From Polaromonas sp. (GTDB lineage: Bacteria > Pseudomonadota > Gammaproteobacteria > Burkholderiales > Burkholderiaceae_C): a DNA stretch of 64,000 nt. Numbering within the stretch: the first letter of the stretch is position 1; every line of letters starts with the position of its first letter. The position numbers and the translations under genes were made by a program. Shown here in pieces: positions 51,885 to 61,194 of this stretch. Where the stretch lies: positions 186,001 through 250,000 of the forward strand of contig NZ_JACPOF010000017.1 in assembly GCF_016185115.1 (NCBI RefSeq), read 5' to 3'. The notes beneath the pieces are model-generated. The model made no database searches. It was not told where the DNA came from and was given only the letters and a program-made list of their open reading frames with translations.

Positions 51885-51922
51885 AATTACGTTAAAGTAA
51901 ATCAATTACGATTAGTTAAATC
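51885..51922. promoter_or_regulatory. AT-rich 19-bp tandem direct repeat upstream of the VOC gene
   Basis: AATTACGTTAAAGTAAATC and AATTACGATTAGTTAAATC lie immediately end to end. The outer 7 and 6 bases are identical and the middle 6 differ. The stretch is about 70-108 bp before the VOC start and is strongly AT-rich, so it could be an upstream binding site or promoter element. Confidence 0.5.
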
Positions 51923-51992
51923 ACAAAAGCCATCCCCCGGAGCCCCATGCAGGGGCCACCAACTGATTCAGGCTTCCCAAGGAGACCCGTCC

Positions 51993-52640
51993 ATGTCCGC
52001 CATTGTTCAAACTACACCGCCAGCGATGACCAAGGCCAGCCTTCCGCCACCCGCAGGCATACAGCAGTTGCATCACTATGCCTACCGCGCCAAAGATGCT
52101 GAAGAAACACGGCACTTTTACGAAGACATTCTTGGCCTGCCGCTGTATCACATCATCCAGAGCGACCATGTGCCCAGCACTGGTGAGTACTGCCCCTACA
52201 CGCACTTCTTTTTCCGCCTGCGGGACGGCTCCTTCATCGCTTTTTTTGACCTCGGTGACGATGTCGCCGCACTGCCGTCGCCCAACACGCCGGCCTGGGT
52301 GAACCACATCTCCTTCCGGGTCGACACGGTGGCCGACCTGCAGGCCATGAAAGCGCGGCTGGAAGCCGAAAACATCGACGTGCTGGGCGTGACCGACCAC
52401 CATGTGTTCAAGAGCATCTACTTCTTCGACCCCAACGGCATAAGGCTTGAGCTGACCGCGCAGCTGGCCACGGAAGACGAGATGGAAAAGGAAAGCCACA
52501 TCGCCCACGCCCGGCTGGCGGAATGGACGGCGCGCAAGCAGCAATGGCGCCAGGAGCGGGCAGAAGGCAAAACCGCCGCGCCGCTCAAACCACAGAAAAA
52601 TGACAGGCCTGAAGCCGGCGCAAGGGCGGCCAAAGCCTGA
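51993..52640 (+). CDS. VOC-superfamily (glyoxalase/extradiol dioxygenase fold) protein
   Basis: This 215-residue protein has two VOC modules: LHHYAYRAKDAEETRHFYEDILGLPLYH followed by FFFRLRDGSFIAFFDLGDD, and VNHISFRVDTVADLQAMKARLE followed by YFFDPNGIRLELTAQL. Metal ligands fit His (LHHY), His (VNHI) and Glu (RLELT). ATG 51993 with AAGGAGA was chosen over an upstream extension that runs into yaaA. Members include glyoxalase I, dioxygenases and thiol transferases. The long charged C-terminal tail suggests no named subgroup. It is read alone. Confidence 0.87.
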   Translation: MSAIVQTTPPAMTKASLPPPAGIQQLHHYAYRAKDAEETRHFYEDILGLPLYHIIQSDHVPSTGEYCPYTHFFFRLRDGSFIAFFDLGDDVAALPSPNTPAWVNHISFRVDTVADLQAMKARLEAENIDVLGVTDHHVFKSIYFFDPNGIRLELTAQLATEDEMEKESHIAHARLAEWTARKQQWRQERAEGKTAAPLKPQKNDRPEAGARAAKA

Positions 52641-53035
52641 GGGTGAAAGCCCTGAAAAAAAGAGCCGGTTTTTGGCCTCAGCCTATTGCGGAGATTTTGA
52701 AACAGGCGCATTCTCTAGGGCCTGTCATCCTGTAAATCGCCTCCGCGTGGCCGCCGGAAAGGATTGCAATCTAGGCGCGAAACGAAGCCGGGGTAATCCC
52801 CGGTGAGGCTTCGCAACAACGAGTGCTGTCCTTTCCGGGTGCCACCCGCAGGGCTGGGGCTGCAAGGAATGCCCCGCGTCGTTGCAGCCCTTGACCGGGG
52901 ATTACCCCGGCCTGCGGTCTGCGCCTAGCGCTGCACCCCTTGCAGCCCCAGCGCGGAGGCGATTTACAGGATGGCAGGCCCTAGTTACGTGATTTGACGC
53001 CATCCCGCGCCGGACACGGCTTCATGGAGTCCACC
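52641..53035. other. Gene-free region with a 270-bp palindrome (395 bp)
   Basis: The region between the VOC gene and the degenerate trypsin-like gene holds the palindromic element 52715-52984. The flanks, about 75 and 51 bp, show no clear terminator. The last flank carries the GGAG ribosome site of the downstream gene. Confidence 0.8.
52715..52984. repeat. 270-bp imperfect palindrome with CTAGGGCCTG ends
   Basis: The first 31 bases, from CTAGGGCCTGTCATCCTG through AAATCGCCTCCGCG, are mirrored with one mismatch by 52954-52984. Inner arms also pair loosely: CCGGGGTAATCCCCGG near 52788-52803 and GGGGATTACCCCGG near 52899. The centre contains a small CGGGT-GCC-ACCCG hairpin at 52836-52848. No protein is encoded. 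Confidence 0.88.
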
Positions 53036-54097
53036 ATGCGTGCTTCAAGTCTCTGGCTTTCTGTCGCGTTATCCATCTCCGCCCCCCTTGCCCTTCCGGT
53101 GGCTTCCCACGCAGCGACGCCCGCAACGCCCAGCGTGCAGGCCATCATGGAGGCCATGAACAAGGCCAATGCGGCTGTTGTCGGCATCCGGGTTACTGCT
53201 GTTGAAGGATCAAGATCGGCTGAAAACCTGGGCAAAAAACGCACCGGCTCCGGCGTGGTCATAGGAGCCGACGGCCTGGTGCTCACCATCGGCTACCTGA
53301 TGCTCGAAGCCGAACATATTGAAATCGTCACGCAGGACAACCGGGTATTGCCCGCCACCGCCGTCGCCTACGACATTGCCACCGGCTTTGGCCTGGTGCG
53401 CCCCCTGCTCCCGCTGCGCGGGGTGGCCCCCGTCACCCTGGGCAGCGTGCGTGACCTGAAACCCGGTGAACCGCTGATGGCCGCGACCGGCAATACCGGC
53501 GGCGCGAATGGCGACAATGGCGGCGTCAGCATGACGCAGCTCGTCAACACGCGGGCCTTCTCGGGCACCTGGGAATACCACCTCGACACAGCGATATTTA
53601 CCAGCCCGCCTGTAGCGTCCAGCCGGGGCAACCACAGCGGCGCACCGCTGTTTAACCACAGGGGCGAACTGGTTGGTGTGGGCTCACTGCTGGTGATGGA
53701 TGCAGCAGGTGAAAACCGCCGCAACCCCGGCAACATGTTTGTGCCTGTAGACCTGCTCAAGCCCATACTGGCAGAGATGCGCCAGTCAGGCAGCAGCAGC
53801 CAGAGCCGCAGGCCATGGCTGGGCCTGACCTCCAGCGACCGTGAAGGCAAGGTGCAGATCGTGCGCGTCAGCGCGGACAGCCCCGCAGAAACAGCGGGCC
53901 TGATGCCCGGCGTCATTGTGCTGGCCGTCGATGGCGACCAGGTCACCACACTTGAGGCCTTTTACAAGAAGGTGTGGGCGCGCACCGCGCCCAATGAACC
54001 CATCAAGCTGACCATCATGCAGGGCAGCGAGGTCAAGACCATCGTGCTGACGCCGCAGGACCGCATGCTGACGCTGAAAAAGCCCGCCGGCATTTGA
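53036..54097 (+). CDS. Trypsin-like/PDZ exported protein with degenerate catalytic triad
   Basis: This 353-residue protein starts at ATG 53036 (GGAG 6 bases upstream). It has a signal peptide (RASSLWLSVALSISAPLALPVASHA), an S1C trypsin-like domain and one PDZ domain (about 260-350: KVQIVRVSADSPAETAGLMPGVIVLAVDG). The catalytic His is Tyr87 (VLTIGYLML) and the catalytic Asp is Gly117 (YDIATGFGLV). Ser201 remains in GNHSGAPLFNHRG. It is probably not a protease, and perhaps a binding or chaperone-like relative of the DegP at 32371. It lies directly after a palindromic repeat. Its frame is intact. Confidence 0.88.
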   Translation: MRASSLWLSVALSISAPLALPVASHAATPATPSVQAIMEAMNKANAAVVGIRVTAVEGSRSAENLGKKRTGSGVVIGADGLVLTIGYLMLEAEHIEIVTQDNRVLPATAVAYDIATGFGLVRPLLPLRGVAPVTLGSVRDLKPGEPLMAATGNTGGANGDNGGVSMTQLVNTRAFSGTWEYHLDTAIFTSPPVASSRGNHSGAPLFNHRGELVGVGSLLVMDAAGENRRNPGNMFVPVDLLKPILAEMRQSGSSSQSRRPWLGLTSSDREGKVQIVRVSADSPAETAGLMPGVIVLAVDGDQVTTLEAFYKKVWARTAPNEPIKLTIMQGSEVKTIVLTPQDRMLTLKKPAGI

Positions 54098-54199
54098 ATT
54101 CGACGGCTGATTGGCCTGCAAACACACCACCCCGGCGGGGTATGGCCAGTCGAATAAAATCAGGGGTCCCATTTACACCTCAACGCGGCATCGCTCTCG

Positions 54200-57130
54200 A
54201 TGCCGCTTTTCATTGCGCCCATGACCGAAGCTGTCCCATCACAAGCACCCACGCCCACCAACCCCGCATCCGATGCTGTCAAGGTGGTCGTACCGACGCC
54301 GGGGCTGGACGCACTGGCCAAGTCATTTGCGCCCACCGAGATTGAACGCCATTGGGGCCCGCTCTGGGAGCAAAGCGGCCAGTACGAGCCCACACTGGAC
54401 GCCGCCAAACCCTCGTTTGCCATCCAGCTGCCGCCACCCAACGTGACCGGCACGCTGCACATGGGCCACGCCTTCAACCAGACCATCATGGATTCGCTCA
54501 CGCGCTACCACCGCATGAAGGGCGATAACACCTTGTGGGTGCCGGGCACCGACCATGCGGGCATCGCCACGCAGATCGTGGTCGAACGCAAGCTGCAGGG
54601 CGAAGGCAAATCGCGCCATGACCTGGGCCGCAAGAATTTTGTGGCGAAGGTGTGGGAGTGGAAGGAAGAATCCGGCACCACCATCACACGCCAGATGCGC
54701 CGCATGGGCGACTCGGTGTCGTGGAAGCACGAATATTTCACCATGGACCCCAAGATGTCAAAGGTCGTCACCTCGACCTTTGTGCAGCTCTATGAACAGG
54801 GCCTGATCTACCGCGGCAAGCGCCTGGTGAACTGGGACCCCATCCTGAAATCGGCTGTGTCCGACCTCGAAGTCGAAAGCGAGGAAGAAGACGGCTTCAT
54901 GTGGCATATCCGCTACCCGCTGGCCGATGGTTCGGGCTCGCTGACAGTAGCCACGACCCGGCCTGAAACCATGCTGGGCGACGTGGCCGTGATGGTGCAT
55001 CCCGAGGATGATCGCTACAAGCACCTCATCGGTCAACTGGTGTCGCTGCCGCTGTGTGATCGCACCATCCCCGTGATTGCCGATGACTATGTAGACAAGG
55101 AGTTTGGTACGGGCGTCGTGAAGGTCACGCCCGCGCACGACACGAATGACTATGCGGTCGGCCAGCGGCACCAGTTGCCCATCATCGGCGTGCTGACGCT
55201 GGATGCAACCATCAACGACAACGCACCCGAAAAATACCGCGGCATGGACCGCTTTGTGGCGCGCAAGGCTGTGGTTGCAGATCTGGAAGCACAGGGCTTT
55301 CTCGTCGAAGTCAAAAAACACAAGCTCATGGTGCCCCGTTGCGCACGTACCGGCCAGGTGATCGAACCCATGCTGACTGACCAGTGGTTTGTGGCGCTCA
55401 GCAAGGTCAGCGACAAGGACCCCACCGGCAAATCAATCGCGCAAAAAGCCATTGACGCCGTGAGCAGCGGCGACGTGAAGTTTGTGCCGGAACAATGGGT
55501 GAACACCTACAACCAGTGGATGAACAACATCCAGGACTGGTGTATCTCGCGACAGCTCTGGTGGGGCCACCAGATACCGGCCTGGTACGACGAGGACGGC
55601 AAGGTCTATGTGGCCGAGAACGAGGAAGACGCGCAAAAGCAGGCCCCTGGCAAAAAACTGGTGCGCGATGAAGACGTGCTCGACACCTGGTATTCGTCAG
55701 CACTGGTGCCCTTCTCTTCACTGGGCTGGCCTGAAAAGACAAAAGAGCTCGACCTCTTTTTGCCATCAAGCGTGCTGGTCACGGGTTACGACATCATCTT
55801 TTTCTGGGTCGCCCGCATGATCATGATGACGACACACTTCACAGGCCAGGTGCCTTTCAGACACGTGTACATCCACGGGCTTGTGAAAGACGCGCAGGGC
55901 AAGAAGATGAGCAAGTCCGAAGGCAATGTGCTGGACCCCGTCGACCTGATTGATGGCATCGAACTGGCGCCCCTGCTCGAGAAGCGTTCGCAAGGCCTGC
56001 GCAAACCCGAGACGGCGCCCCAGGTTCGCAAGAACACCGAGAAGGAATTCCCTGCCGGCATTCCCGGCTATGGCGCTGACGCATTGCGTTTTACCTTTGC
56101 ATCATTGGCCAGCCTGGGCCGCAGCATCAACTTCGACAGCAAGCGCTGCGAGGGCTATCGCAACTTCTGCAACAAGCTCTGGAATGCCACGCGTTTTGTG
56201 TTGATGAACTGCGAAGGCCAGGATTGCGGCCTTGCCGAACACACCAAAGAACAATGCCAGCCTGGCGGTGAGTTCCACAACTACATGAGCTTCTCGCAGG
56301 CCGACCGATGGATCTCGTCAACCATGCAGCGCGTCGAAGCCGACGTCGCGAAAGGCTTTGCCGAGTACCGCCTCGACAACGTGGCCGGCAGCATTTACCA
56401 GTTTGTCTGGGACGAGTTCTGTGACTGGTACCTGGAAATTGCCAAGGTGCAGATACAGACCGGCAATGACTCGCAAAAACGCGCCACGCGCCGCACTTTG
56501 ATACGCGCCCTTGAGGGCATTCTTCGCCTGGCGCACCCCGTCATTCCCTTCATCACTGAAGAGCTGTGGCAGAAGGTTGCACCTGTCGCCGGAATGAAAA
56601 AAGGCGACTACATCGGCAACATGGCCTACCCGAAAAGCCAGCCCGAGAAGATCGACGAAAAAGCCGAAGCGCATGTCGCCAAACTGAAGACGCTGGTGGA
56701 CGCCTGCCGCAACCTGCGAGGCGAAATGAATGTGTCACCCGCCACGCGCCTGCCGCTGTTTGTGCTGGGCGATACGGACTTCATGAGCTCGGTCGCGCCC
56801 GTGCTGAAGTCACTTGCCAAACTCAGCGAAGTCAAGGTGTTTGGTGACGAAGCCAGCTGGGTCGCAGCAGCACAATCGGCACCCGTCGCCATCGTCGGCG
56901 AAGCCCGGCTCTGCCTCTACATGGAAGTCGATGTGGCTGCAGAAAAAATCCGCCTGCAAAAAGAAGAAGCCCGCCTGACCGGCCAGATCACCAGTTCCGA
57001 AACCAAGCTGGCCAACGAAGCCTTCGTCAACAAGGTGCCGCCGGCCGTGCTCGAACAGGAACGCAAGCGTCTGGCCGACAACAATGCCGCGCTGGAGAAG
57101 ATCCGCGAACAGCTGGTGCGATTGAAGTAG
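54200..57130 (+). CDS. valS: Valyl-tRNA synthetase
   Basis: This 976-residue class I synthetase charges tRNA-Val. [14 protein letters not shown] contains the HIGH-type motif and [13 protein letters not shown] the KMSKS motif. [14 protein letters not shown] and the editing (CP1) domain with [17 protein letters not shown] are present. A C-terminal coiled-coil tRNA-binding arm (about residues 910-976) ends the protein. ATG 54200 is used here; an in-frame ATG at 54221 would also fit. A short AATAAAAT stretch about 40 bp upstream may be part of its promoter. It ends in a strong terminator. Confidence 0.97.
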   Translation: MPLFIAPMTEAVPSQAPTPTNPASDAVKVVVPTPGLDALAKSFAPTEIERHWGPLWEQSGQYEPTLDAAKPSFAIQLPPPNVTGTLHMGHAFNQTIMDSLTRYHRMKGDNTLWVPGTDHAGIATQIVVERKLQGEGKSRHDLGRKNFVAKVWEWKEESGTTITRQMRRMGDSVSWKHEYFTMDPKMSKVVTSTFVQLYEQGLIYRGKRLVNWDPILKSAVSDLEVESEEEDGFMWHIRYPLADGSGSLTVATTRPETMLGDVAVMVHPEDDRYKHLIGQLVSLPLCDRTIPVIADDYVDKEFGTGVVKVTPAHDTNDYAVGQRHQLPIIGVLTLDATINDNAPEKYRGMDRFVARKAVVADLEAQGFLVEVKKHKLMVPRCARTGQVIEPMLTDQWFVALSKVSDKDPTGKSIAQKAIDAVSSGDVKFVPEQWVNTYNQWMNNIQDWCISRQLWWGHQIPAWYDEDGKVYVAENEEDAQKQAPGKKLVRDEDVLDTWYSSALVPFSSLGWPEKTKELDLFLPSSVLVTGYDIIFFWVARMIMMTTHFTGQVPFRHVYIHGLVKDAQGKKMSKSEGNVLDPVDLIDGIELAPLLEKRSQGLRKPETAPQVRKNTEKEFPAGIPGYGADALRFTFASLASLGRSINFDSKRCEGYRNFCNKLWNATRFVLMNCEGQDCGLAEHTKEQCQPGGEFHNYMSFSQADRWISSTMQRVEADVAKGFAEYRLDNVAGSIYQFVWDEFCDWYLEIAKVQIQTGNDSQKRATRRTLIRALEGILRLAHPVIPFITEELWQKVAPVAGMKKGDYIGNMAYPKSQPEKIDEKAEAHVAKLKTLVDACRNLRGEMNVSPATRLPLFVLGDTDFMSSVAPVLKSLAKLSEVKVFGDEASWVAAAQSAPVAIVGEARLCLYMEVDVAAEKIRLQKEEARLTGQITSSETKLANEAFVNKVPPAVLEQERKRLADNNAALEKIREQLVRLK

Positions 57131-57145
57131 GCCTCCGCACAACAG

Positions 57146-57173
57146 AAAAAGCCCCGCTGGCCGGGGCTTTTTT
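57146..57173 (+). terminator. Rho-independent terminator after valS
   Basis: The stem AAAGCCCCG / CGGGGCTTT with loop CTGGC is followed by T6 and lies 15-43 bp after the valS stop. Confidence 0.93.
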
Positions 57174-57224
57174 GATGCTGGAAACGGAGAGCCTTCGCAA
57201 ACAGGGCCTGCAAGGCCTCGGGAT

Positions 57225-57251
57225 CTACACGCAGTGAGCGAACGTGGAGGC
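57225..57251 (+). repeat. Partial tail of the GC-rich dispersed repeat (family A, fragment)
   Basis: CTACACGCAGTGAGCGAACG then TGGAGGC matches, with one mismatch, the end of the full copy at 57261-57336. The full copy therefore has an extra tail copy about 84 bp upstream in the same orientation. Confidence 0.75.
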
Positions 57252-57260
57252 GATCGGCCG

Positions 57261-57336
57261 CCGCGCAGGGCCGCCCCAAGCAAGGCCAGCCCCCTTGGGG
57301 GGCAGAGAGCTACACGCAGTGAGCGAACGTGGGGGC
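57261..57336 (+). repeat. GC-rich dispersed repeat (family A, copy 3) after valS
   Basis: GCCGCGCAGGGCCGCCCCAA, then GCAAGGCCAGCCCCCTTGGG, GGGCAGAGAGCTACACGCAG and TGAGCGAACGTGGGGGC match the copy within the CinA-like gene, with about ten differences over this length. It lies 5 bp past the stop of the downstream minus-strand dehydrogenase gene. Confidence 0.85.
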
Positions 57337-57341
57337 TATAT

Positions 57342-58364
57342 TTACCGGTTATCGAATTCCGGCTCTACCCACTGTGAGCCAGAACCAGAATCTGCCGAGG
57401 TCCCGGTCAGGTCCATCGGTGCGCTGAGCGACGAGTCGCTGGCGGGCTTTTCGGACGTCACAGCCTCATGCATGCGATGCGCCACATACCAGCTCGACCG
57501 CAGGCGCGCCTCCCGCGTGTGCGAGCCCAGGCGAGGCGTGACAAACAGGTTCTTCAGCCCGTGCAGCGGCGAGGTCTCGGCCAGAAACCGGGGTTCTGCG
57601 CCGTCAATCACACAGGCTTCTATGCGGCCATCCGTCAGCGCCGCAGCCAGGGCCGCCTCATTGAAAAGTTCACTGCGGCTGATGCCCACCCAGAGCTGGT
57701 TCTTCTTGCAGGCCGCCAGCAGCTTGTCGTTGACAAAACCCTTGAAGCGGCTGGCGTAAAGCATCTGGACCGAGACTGCATCGGCCTGGCTAATGAGTTC
57801 AGGCAGCGTGACAGGCTTGATGCGAAGACGCTCCCAGATGGGCGCCGTGTGATGCACGGCAGGGTCGTAACCGATCAGGCGCACGCCCAGGCCGTTCAAC
57901 ATGCCCGCAAGCGTATGCGCAGTGGGTGCGAGGCCGAGGATACCCACAGTGCTGCCACTGAGTTCACGACCCATCTGCGCAGAAGGATGGCGGCGCCCCA
58001 TGAGCGCAGACACGACACCGCGGCGGTAGAGAATCAGCAGGCAGCTGAGCAGGTATTCGGCATTCGAACGGACATTGGCGCTGCTGGCATGAATGACCTT
58101 AATGTCGCGTTCCTTGCAGGCTTCGAGGTCGGTGTTGTCCGTGCCCACATGCAGGCGGCCAACGGCCTTGAGTTTGGGCAGGAAATCGAGGAACTCGCGC
58201 GTCACGACGGTCTGGCGCGGGAAGATGATGCCCCGGGTCTTGTAGGCGGCCTGACGCAATGAAACAAGGTCGTCGGCGAATTCGGGGCGGTACTCGAGGC
58301 TGTGCCTGGCTTCAAGCCAGGCCATGGCCTCTGGTACGAGTGCGTCTAGAAGTAAGATGTCCAC
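57342..58364 (-). CDS. D-isomer 2-hydroxyacid dehydrogenase-like protein, active site partly degenerate
   Basis: This 340-residue protein has the two-domain D-2-hydroxyacid dehydrogenase fold: LKAVGRLHVGTDNTDLEACKERDIKVIHASSANVRSNAE (substrate domain) and STVGILGLAPTAHTLAGMLNGLGVRLIGYDP (Rossmann). Arg230 (ISRSELF) and Glu257 (GAEPRF) are in place. The usual catalytic His of the TPH motif is Arg278 (TPRLGSH), and the second glycine of GxGxxG is replaced. It resembles SerA-like proteins but may be non-catalytic or use other chemistry. The disordered tail ends next to a repeat element. Confidence 0.85.
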   Translation of the reverse strand: MDILLLDALVPEAMAWLEARHSLEYRPEFADDLVSLRQAAYKTRGIIFPRQTVVTREFLDFLPKLKAVGRLHVGTDNTDLEACKERDIKVIHASSANVRSNAEYLLSCLLILYRRGVVSALMGRRHPSAQMGRELSGSTVGILGLAPTAHTLAGMLNGLGVRLIGYDPAVHHTAPIWERLRIKPVTLPELISQADAVSVQMLYASRFKGFVNDKLLAACKKNQLWVGISRSELFNEAALAAALTDGRIEACVIDGAEPRFLAETSPLHGLKNLFVTPRLGSHTREARLRSSWYVAHRMHEAVTSEKPASDSSLSAPMDLTGTSADSGSGSQWVEPEFDNR

Positions 58365-58490
58365 CCTGCTGTCCTTGGTTCGCTGTTTTTTCGTTTTGTG
58401 GGCGTTTGTGTCGCTCTAAATTGCGGAATTGTCCGACGCGCCGGCCGCACCGGCCGCCGCAAACTCAATGTTTTCCCCTGATCTAACCCG

Positions 58491-59381
58491 ATGCCCAAAA
58501 TCACGAATTTGAACAAAGCCGTTTTTCCGGTTGCCGGCCTTGGCACCCGCTTCCTGCCGGCCACCAAAGCCCAACCCAAAGAAATGCTGCCGGTGGTAGA
58601 CAAACCACTGATTCAATACGCTGTGGAAGAGGCCTATGCGGCAGGCATCCGTCACATGATTTTTGTAACAGGACGCAATAAGCGTGCCATTGAGGATCAT
58701 TTCGATACAGCCTATGAGCTTGAAAACGAACTTGAAGTCGCCCAGAAGCTGGAACTGCTCAAGCTCGTCAAATCCGTGCAGCCCCAGGACATGGATTGCT
58801 CGTATGTCCGTCAGCCGCGATCCCTTGGCCTGGGCCATGCGGTGCTTTGCGCCGAGCACCTTGTCGGCAATGAGCCTTTTGCAGTTTTGCTGGCTGATGA
58901 CCTGATGGTCGGCCCACAGGATGGCCAGCCGGTTCTGGCACAGATGAGCGCCCAGTTTGACAGGCTCAAACAATCCATTCTTGCGGTTCAGGAAGTCCCT
59001 GCGGAACATACCCGCCGTTACGGCATCGTGGCCGGCGAGGAGATGAAAGACGGCCTGATGAAGGTCAACGCCATGGTCGAGAAACCAGCGCCCGAAGCTG
59101 CACCTTCGCGCATGGGTGTGGCGGGCCGCTACATCCTCACACCGGCAGTTTTCAGACATATCCGCAACCAGCCGACAGGCGTGGGCGGGGAAATCCAGCT
59201 GACCGATGGCATTGCGAGCCTCATGAAGGAAGAAGCGGTGTATGCCTTCCAGTACAAGGGCAAGCGCTATGACTGCGGCAGCAAGTCGGGCTTTCTGGAA
59301 GCGACGGTAGAGCTGGCCCTGCAGCACCCCGAAGTGGGTGAGAACTTCAGGGCCTACCTGAAAGAGCTCAAACTCGGCTGA
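58491..59381 (+). CDS. galU: UTP-glucose-1-phosphate uridylyltransferase
   Basis: This 296-residue enzyme makes UDP-glucose for surface glycans. The nucleotide-binding start [39 protein letters not shown] is intact. LAWAMR-like [21 protein letters not shown], the [11 protein letters not shown] segment and [15 protein letters not shown] are typical. No other sugar-nucleotide gene adjoins. A 6-bp-stem hairpin follows its stop, but with no T-run. Confidence 0.96.
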   Translation: MPKITNLNKAVFPVAGLGTRFLPATKAQPKEMLPVVDKPLIQYAVEEAYAAGIRHMIFVTGRNKRAIEDHFDTAYELENELEVAQKLELLKLVKSVQPQDMDCSYVRQPRSLGLGHAVLCAEHLVGNEPFAVLLADDLMVGPQDGQPVLAQMSAQFDRLKQSILAVQEVPAEHTRRYGIVAGEEMKDGLMKVNAMVEKPAPEAAPSRMGVAGRYILTPAVFRHIRNQPTGVGGEIQLTDGIASLMKEEAVYAFQYKGKRYDCGSKSGFLEATVELALQHPEVGENFRAYLKELKLG

Positions 59382-59452
59382 CCGGCAACGCAGGCAGCGC
59401 TTTTAGAGGCATTTAACGCCTCTTGAGAGTATTTATCGATACTTATCAAGCT

Positions 59453-59680
59453 TTAACGGCGTTTGAGGACGTGAATAAAATCGCCGCCAGACGTACTTTG
59501 CTCCATCAGCTCGTTGCCCGTCTGCTTTGCAAAAGCCAGAAAATCCCGGGTAGAGCCCGAGTCTGTAGACACCACACGCAGCAGTTCGCCGCTTTGCATG
59601 TCGGCCAGTGCTTTTTTGGCTTTCAGTATGGGCAGCGGACAGTTGAGGCCGCGGGTGTCGAGTTCTTTGTCAATGTTCAT
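59453..59680 (-). CDS. TusA-family sulfur carrier protein
   Basis: This 75-residue protein has the defining CPxP motif within RGLNCPLPILKAKKALADM, with Cys14 carrying the persulfide. The rest (GELLRVVSTDSGSTRDFLAFAKQTGNEL) follows the ferredoxin-like fold. TusA relays sulfur for tRNA thiolation and molybdenum cofactor or Fe-S assembly. It lies 43 bp after the Nudix gene and downstream of cysM on the same strand, a plausible sulfur-metabolism grouping. Confidence 0.92.
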   Translation of the reverse strand: MNIDKELDTRGLNCPLPILKAKKALADMQSGELLRVVSTDSGSTRDFLAFAKQTGNELMEQSTSGGDFIHVLKRR

Positions 59681-59723
59681 CTTGGTCCTTGGGTTGCCCT
59701 CATTTTAAAAGGTGCTGGTGGCC

Positions 59724-60254
59724 TCAGTCGCGACGGGGCCATTCCACAAACTCGGGGTTATGGCCTTTTGACTTCAGCCAGTCGGCCAGGGCATAGCCCG
59801 TTCCGGCGGGCCAGCATTTGACCTTGTCAAAGTCATACAGCTTGTAGTCGACCAGTTCGGCAGACAGGGCCACCTCGCCCTCGCAGACGGCATGGTAGGC
59901 AATGATGATCTGGTTCATTCGCTGGAAGTCGTAAACACCAATGAGGTCCAGCGACAGGGTGCGCAGGCTGGTCTCCTCCTGGATCTCGCGCTTGATGCCG
60001 CCCTCCGGCGTCTCGCCGGCCTCCATGAAGCCTGTGATCAGGGCGTAAGCCTTGTGGCTCCAGGCGGCATTGCGCGCCAGCAAAATCCGGCCCTCATATT
60101 CAATGACGGCCGCCAGCACGGGGGTGGGGTTGTTCCAGTGGGTATAGCCGCAGGCCGGGCAGCGCAGGCGGGCCTTTTCGCCGCCGTCTTCCATCTGGGT
60201 GACCATCTCCAGCGCCGTCGCGCAACTGGGGCAGAACCTGAATTCATGGGTCAT
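59724..60254 (-). CDS. Nudix hydrolase with N-terminal zinc ribbon
   Basis: This 176-residue protein has a zinc ribbon with Cys8, Cys11, Cys32 and Cys35 (FCPSC, RCPACGY). The Nudix box occupies residues 75-97 (GFMEAGETPEGGIKREIQEE), with all catalytic acids present. Such proteins (NudC-like) hydrolyse NADH, FAD or other nucleoside diphosphates. The NudC-type C-terminal SQPWPFPxS motif is absent. The start overlaps the cysM stop by 4 bp, so translation is coupled. Confidence 0.9.
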   Translation of the reverse strand: MTHEFRFCPSCATALEMVTQMEDGGEKARLRCPACGYTHWNNPTPVLAAVIEYEGRILLARNAAWSHKAYALITGFMEAGETPEGGIKREIQEETSLRTLSLDLIGVYDFQRMNQIIIAYHAVCEGEVALSAELVDYKLYDFDKVKCWPAGTGYALADWLKSKGHNPEFVEWPRRD

Positions 60255-61153
60255 GCGGGGAACACCCCTGTCGACAGGTATCGATCACCGCGGTCGCACA
60301 CCACAAACACGATCACGGCATTGGTCACGGTTTTGGCGATTTCCTGGGCCACCCAGCAGGCGCCCGCTGCTGAAATACCCGCAAAAATGCCCTCTTCGCG
60401 CGCCATGCGCCTGACCATGTCTTCGGCGTCAAGCTGGCTGACGGACACCTGCCGGTCCACCGTGCTGGCGTCATAAATTTTCGGCATGTAGGCTTCCGGC
60501 CACTTGCGGATACCGGGAATACGCGAACCCTCGGCGGGCTGGGCGCCAATGATCTGGATGGCCGGATTTTTCTCTTTCAGGTAACGCGAAACACCGGTAA
60601 TCGTGCCGGTTGTGCCCATGGCACTGACAAAATGTGTCACTTTGCCTGACGTATCTGTCCATATTTCAGGCCCGGTAGTTTCATAGTGAACTCTGGGGTT
60701 GTCCTGGTTGGCGAACTGGTCCAGCACCCTGCCCTGACCTTCTTTTTCCATTTTTTCGGCCAGATCGCGGGCGTGCTCCATGCCGCCGCTTTTGGGCGTC
60801 AGGATCAGTTCAGCGCCAAAAGCCTTCATGGTCTGGGCACGTTCAATCGACAGGTCCTCCGGCATGATGAGCACCATGCGGTAGCCCCTGATGGCCGCCG
60901 CCATGGCCAGCGCAATGCCGGTATTGCCCGAGGTGGCTTCGATCAGCGTGTCGCCGGGCTTGATGTCGCCGCGCTCTTCTGCGCGCCTGATCATTGAAAG
61001 CGCAGGCCGGTCTTTCACCGACCCGGCGGGGTTGTTGCCTTCAAGCTTTCCGAGGATGACGTTGCCGCGTTTTTTATTCTCGGCAGCCCCTATGCGCTGC
61101 AGCGCCGCCAGGGGCGTTTTGCCAATGGCGTCTTCGATGGTTGGGTATTTCAT
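60251..61153 (-). CDS. cysM: Cysteine synthase B (O-acetylserine sulfhydrylase)
   Basis: This 300-residue PLP enzyme makes cysteine from O-acetylserine and sulfide or thiosulfate. The cofactor lysine is Lys47 in EGNNPAGSVKDRP, and the phosphate loop is TSGNTGIALA. VSAMGTTGTITGVSRYL and the C-terminal IFAGISAAGACW segment fit the CysM group. ATG 61153 starts MKYPTIEDAIGKTPL, the normal N terminus, and an ATG six codons earlier was rejected. The gene leads the cysM-nudix-tusA run and is divergent from tRNA-Leu. Confidence 0.94.
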   Translation of the reverse strand: MKYPTIEDAIGKTPLAALQRIGAAENKKRGNVILGKLEGNNPAGSVKDRPALSMIRRAEERGDIKPGDTLIEATSGNTGIALAMAAAIRGYRMVLIMPEDLSIERAQTMKAFGAELILTPKSGGMEHARDLAEKMEKEGQGRVLDQFANQDNPRVHYETTGPEIWTDTSGKVTHFVSAMGTTGTITGVSRYLKEKNPAIQIIGAQPAEGSRIPGIRKWPEAYMPKIYDASTVDRQVSVSQLDAEDMVRRMAREEGIFAGISAAGACWVAQEIAKTVTNAVIVFVVCDRGDRYLSTGVFPA

Positions 61154-61194
61154 AGACCCACACTGTGCCATAATTCGAGGCTTCGCTCATTCCA

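Noticed and set aside
51717-51992. Upstream extension of the VOC frame by 92 residues
   Set aside because: It overlaps the 5' end of yaaA and the AT-rich repeat, and a good ribosome site precedes the later ATG.
59405-59423. AGAGGC / GCCTCT hairpin after galU as a terminator
   Set aside because: The stem is short and neither side is followed by a T-run.
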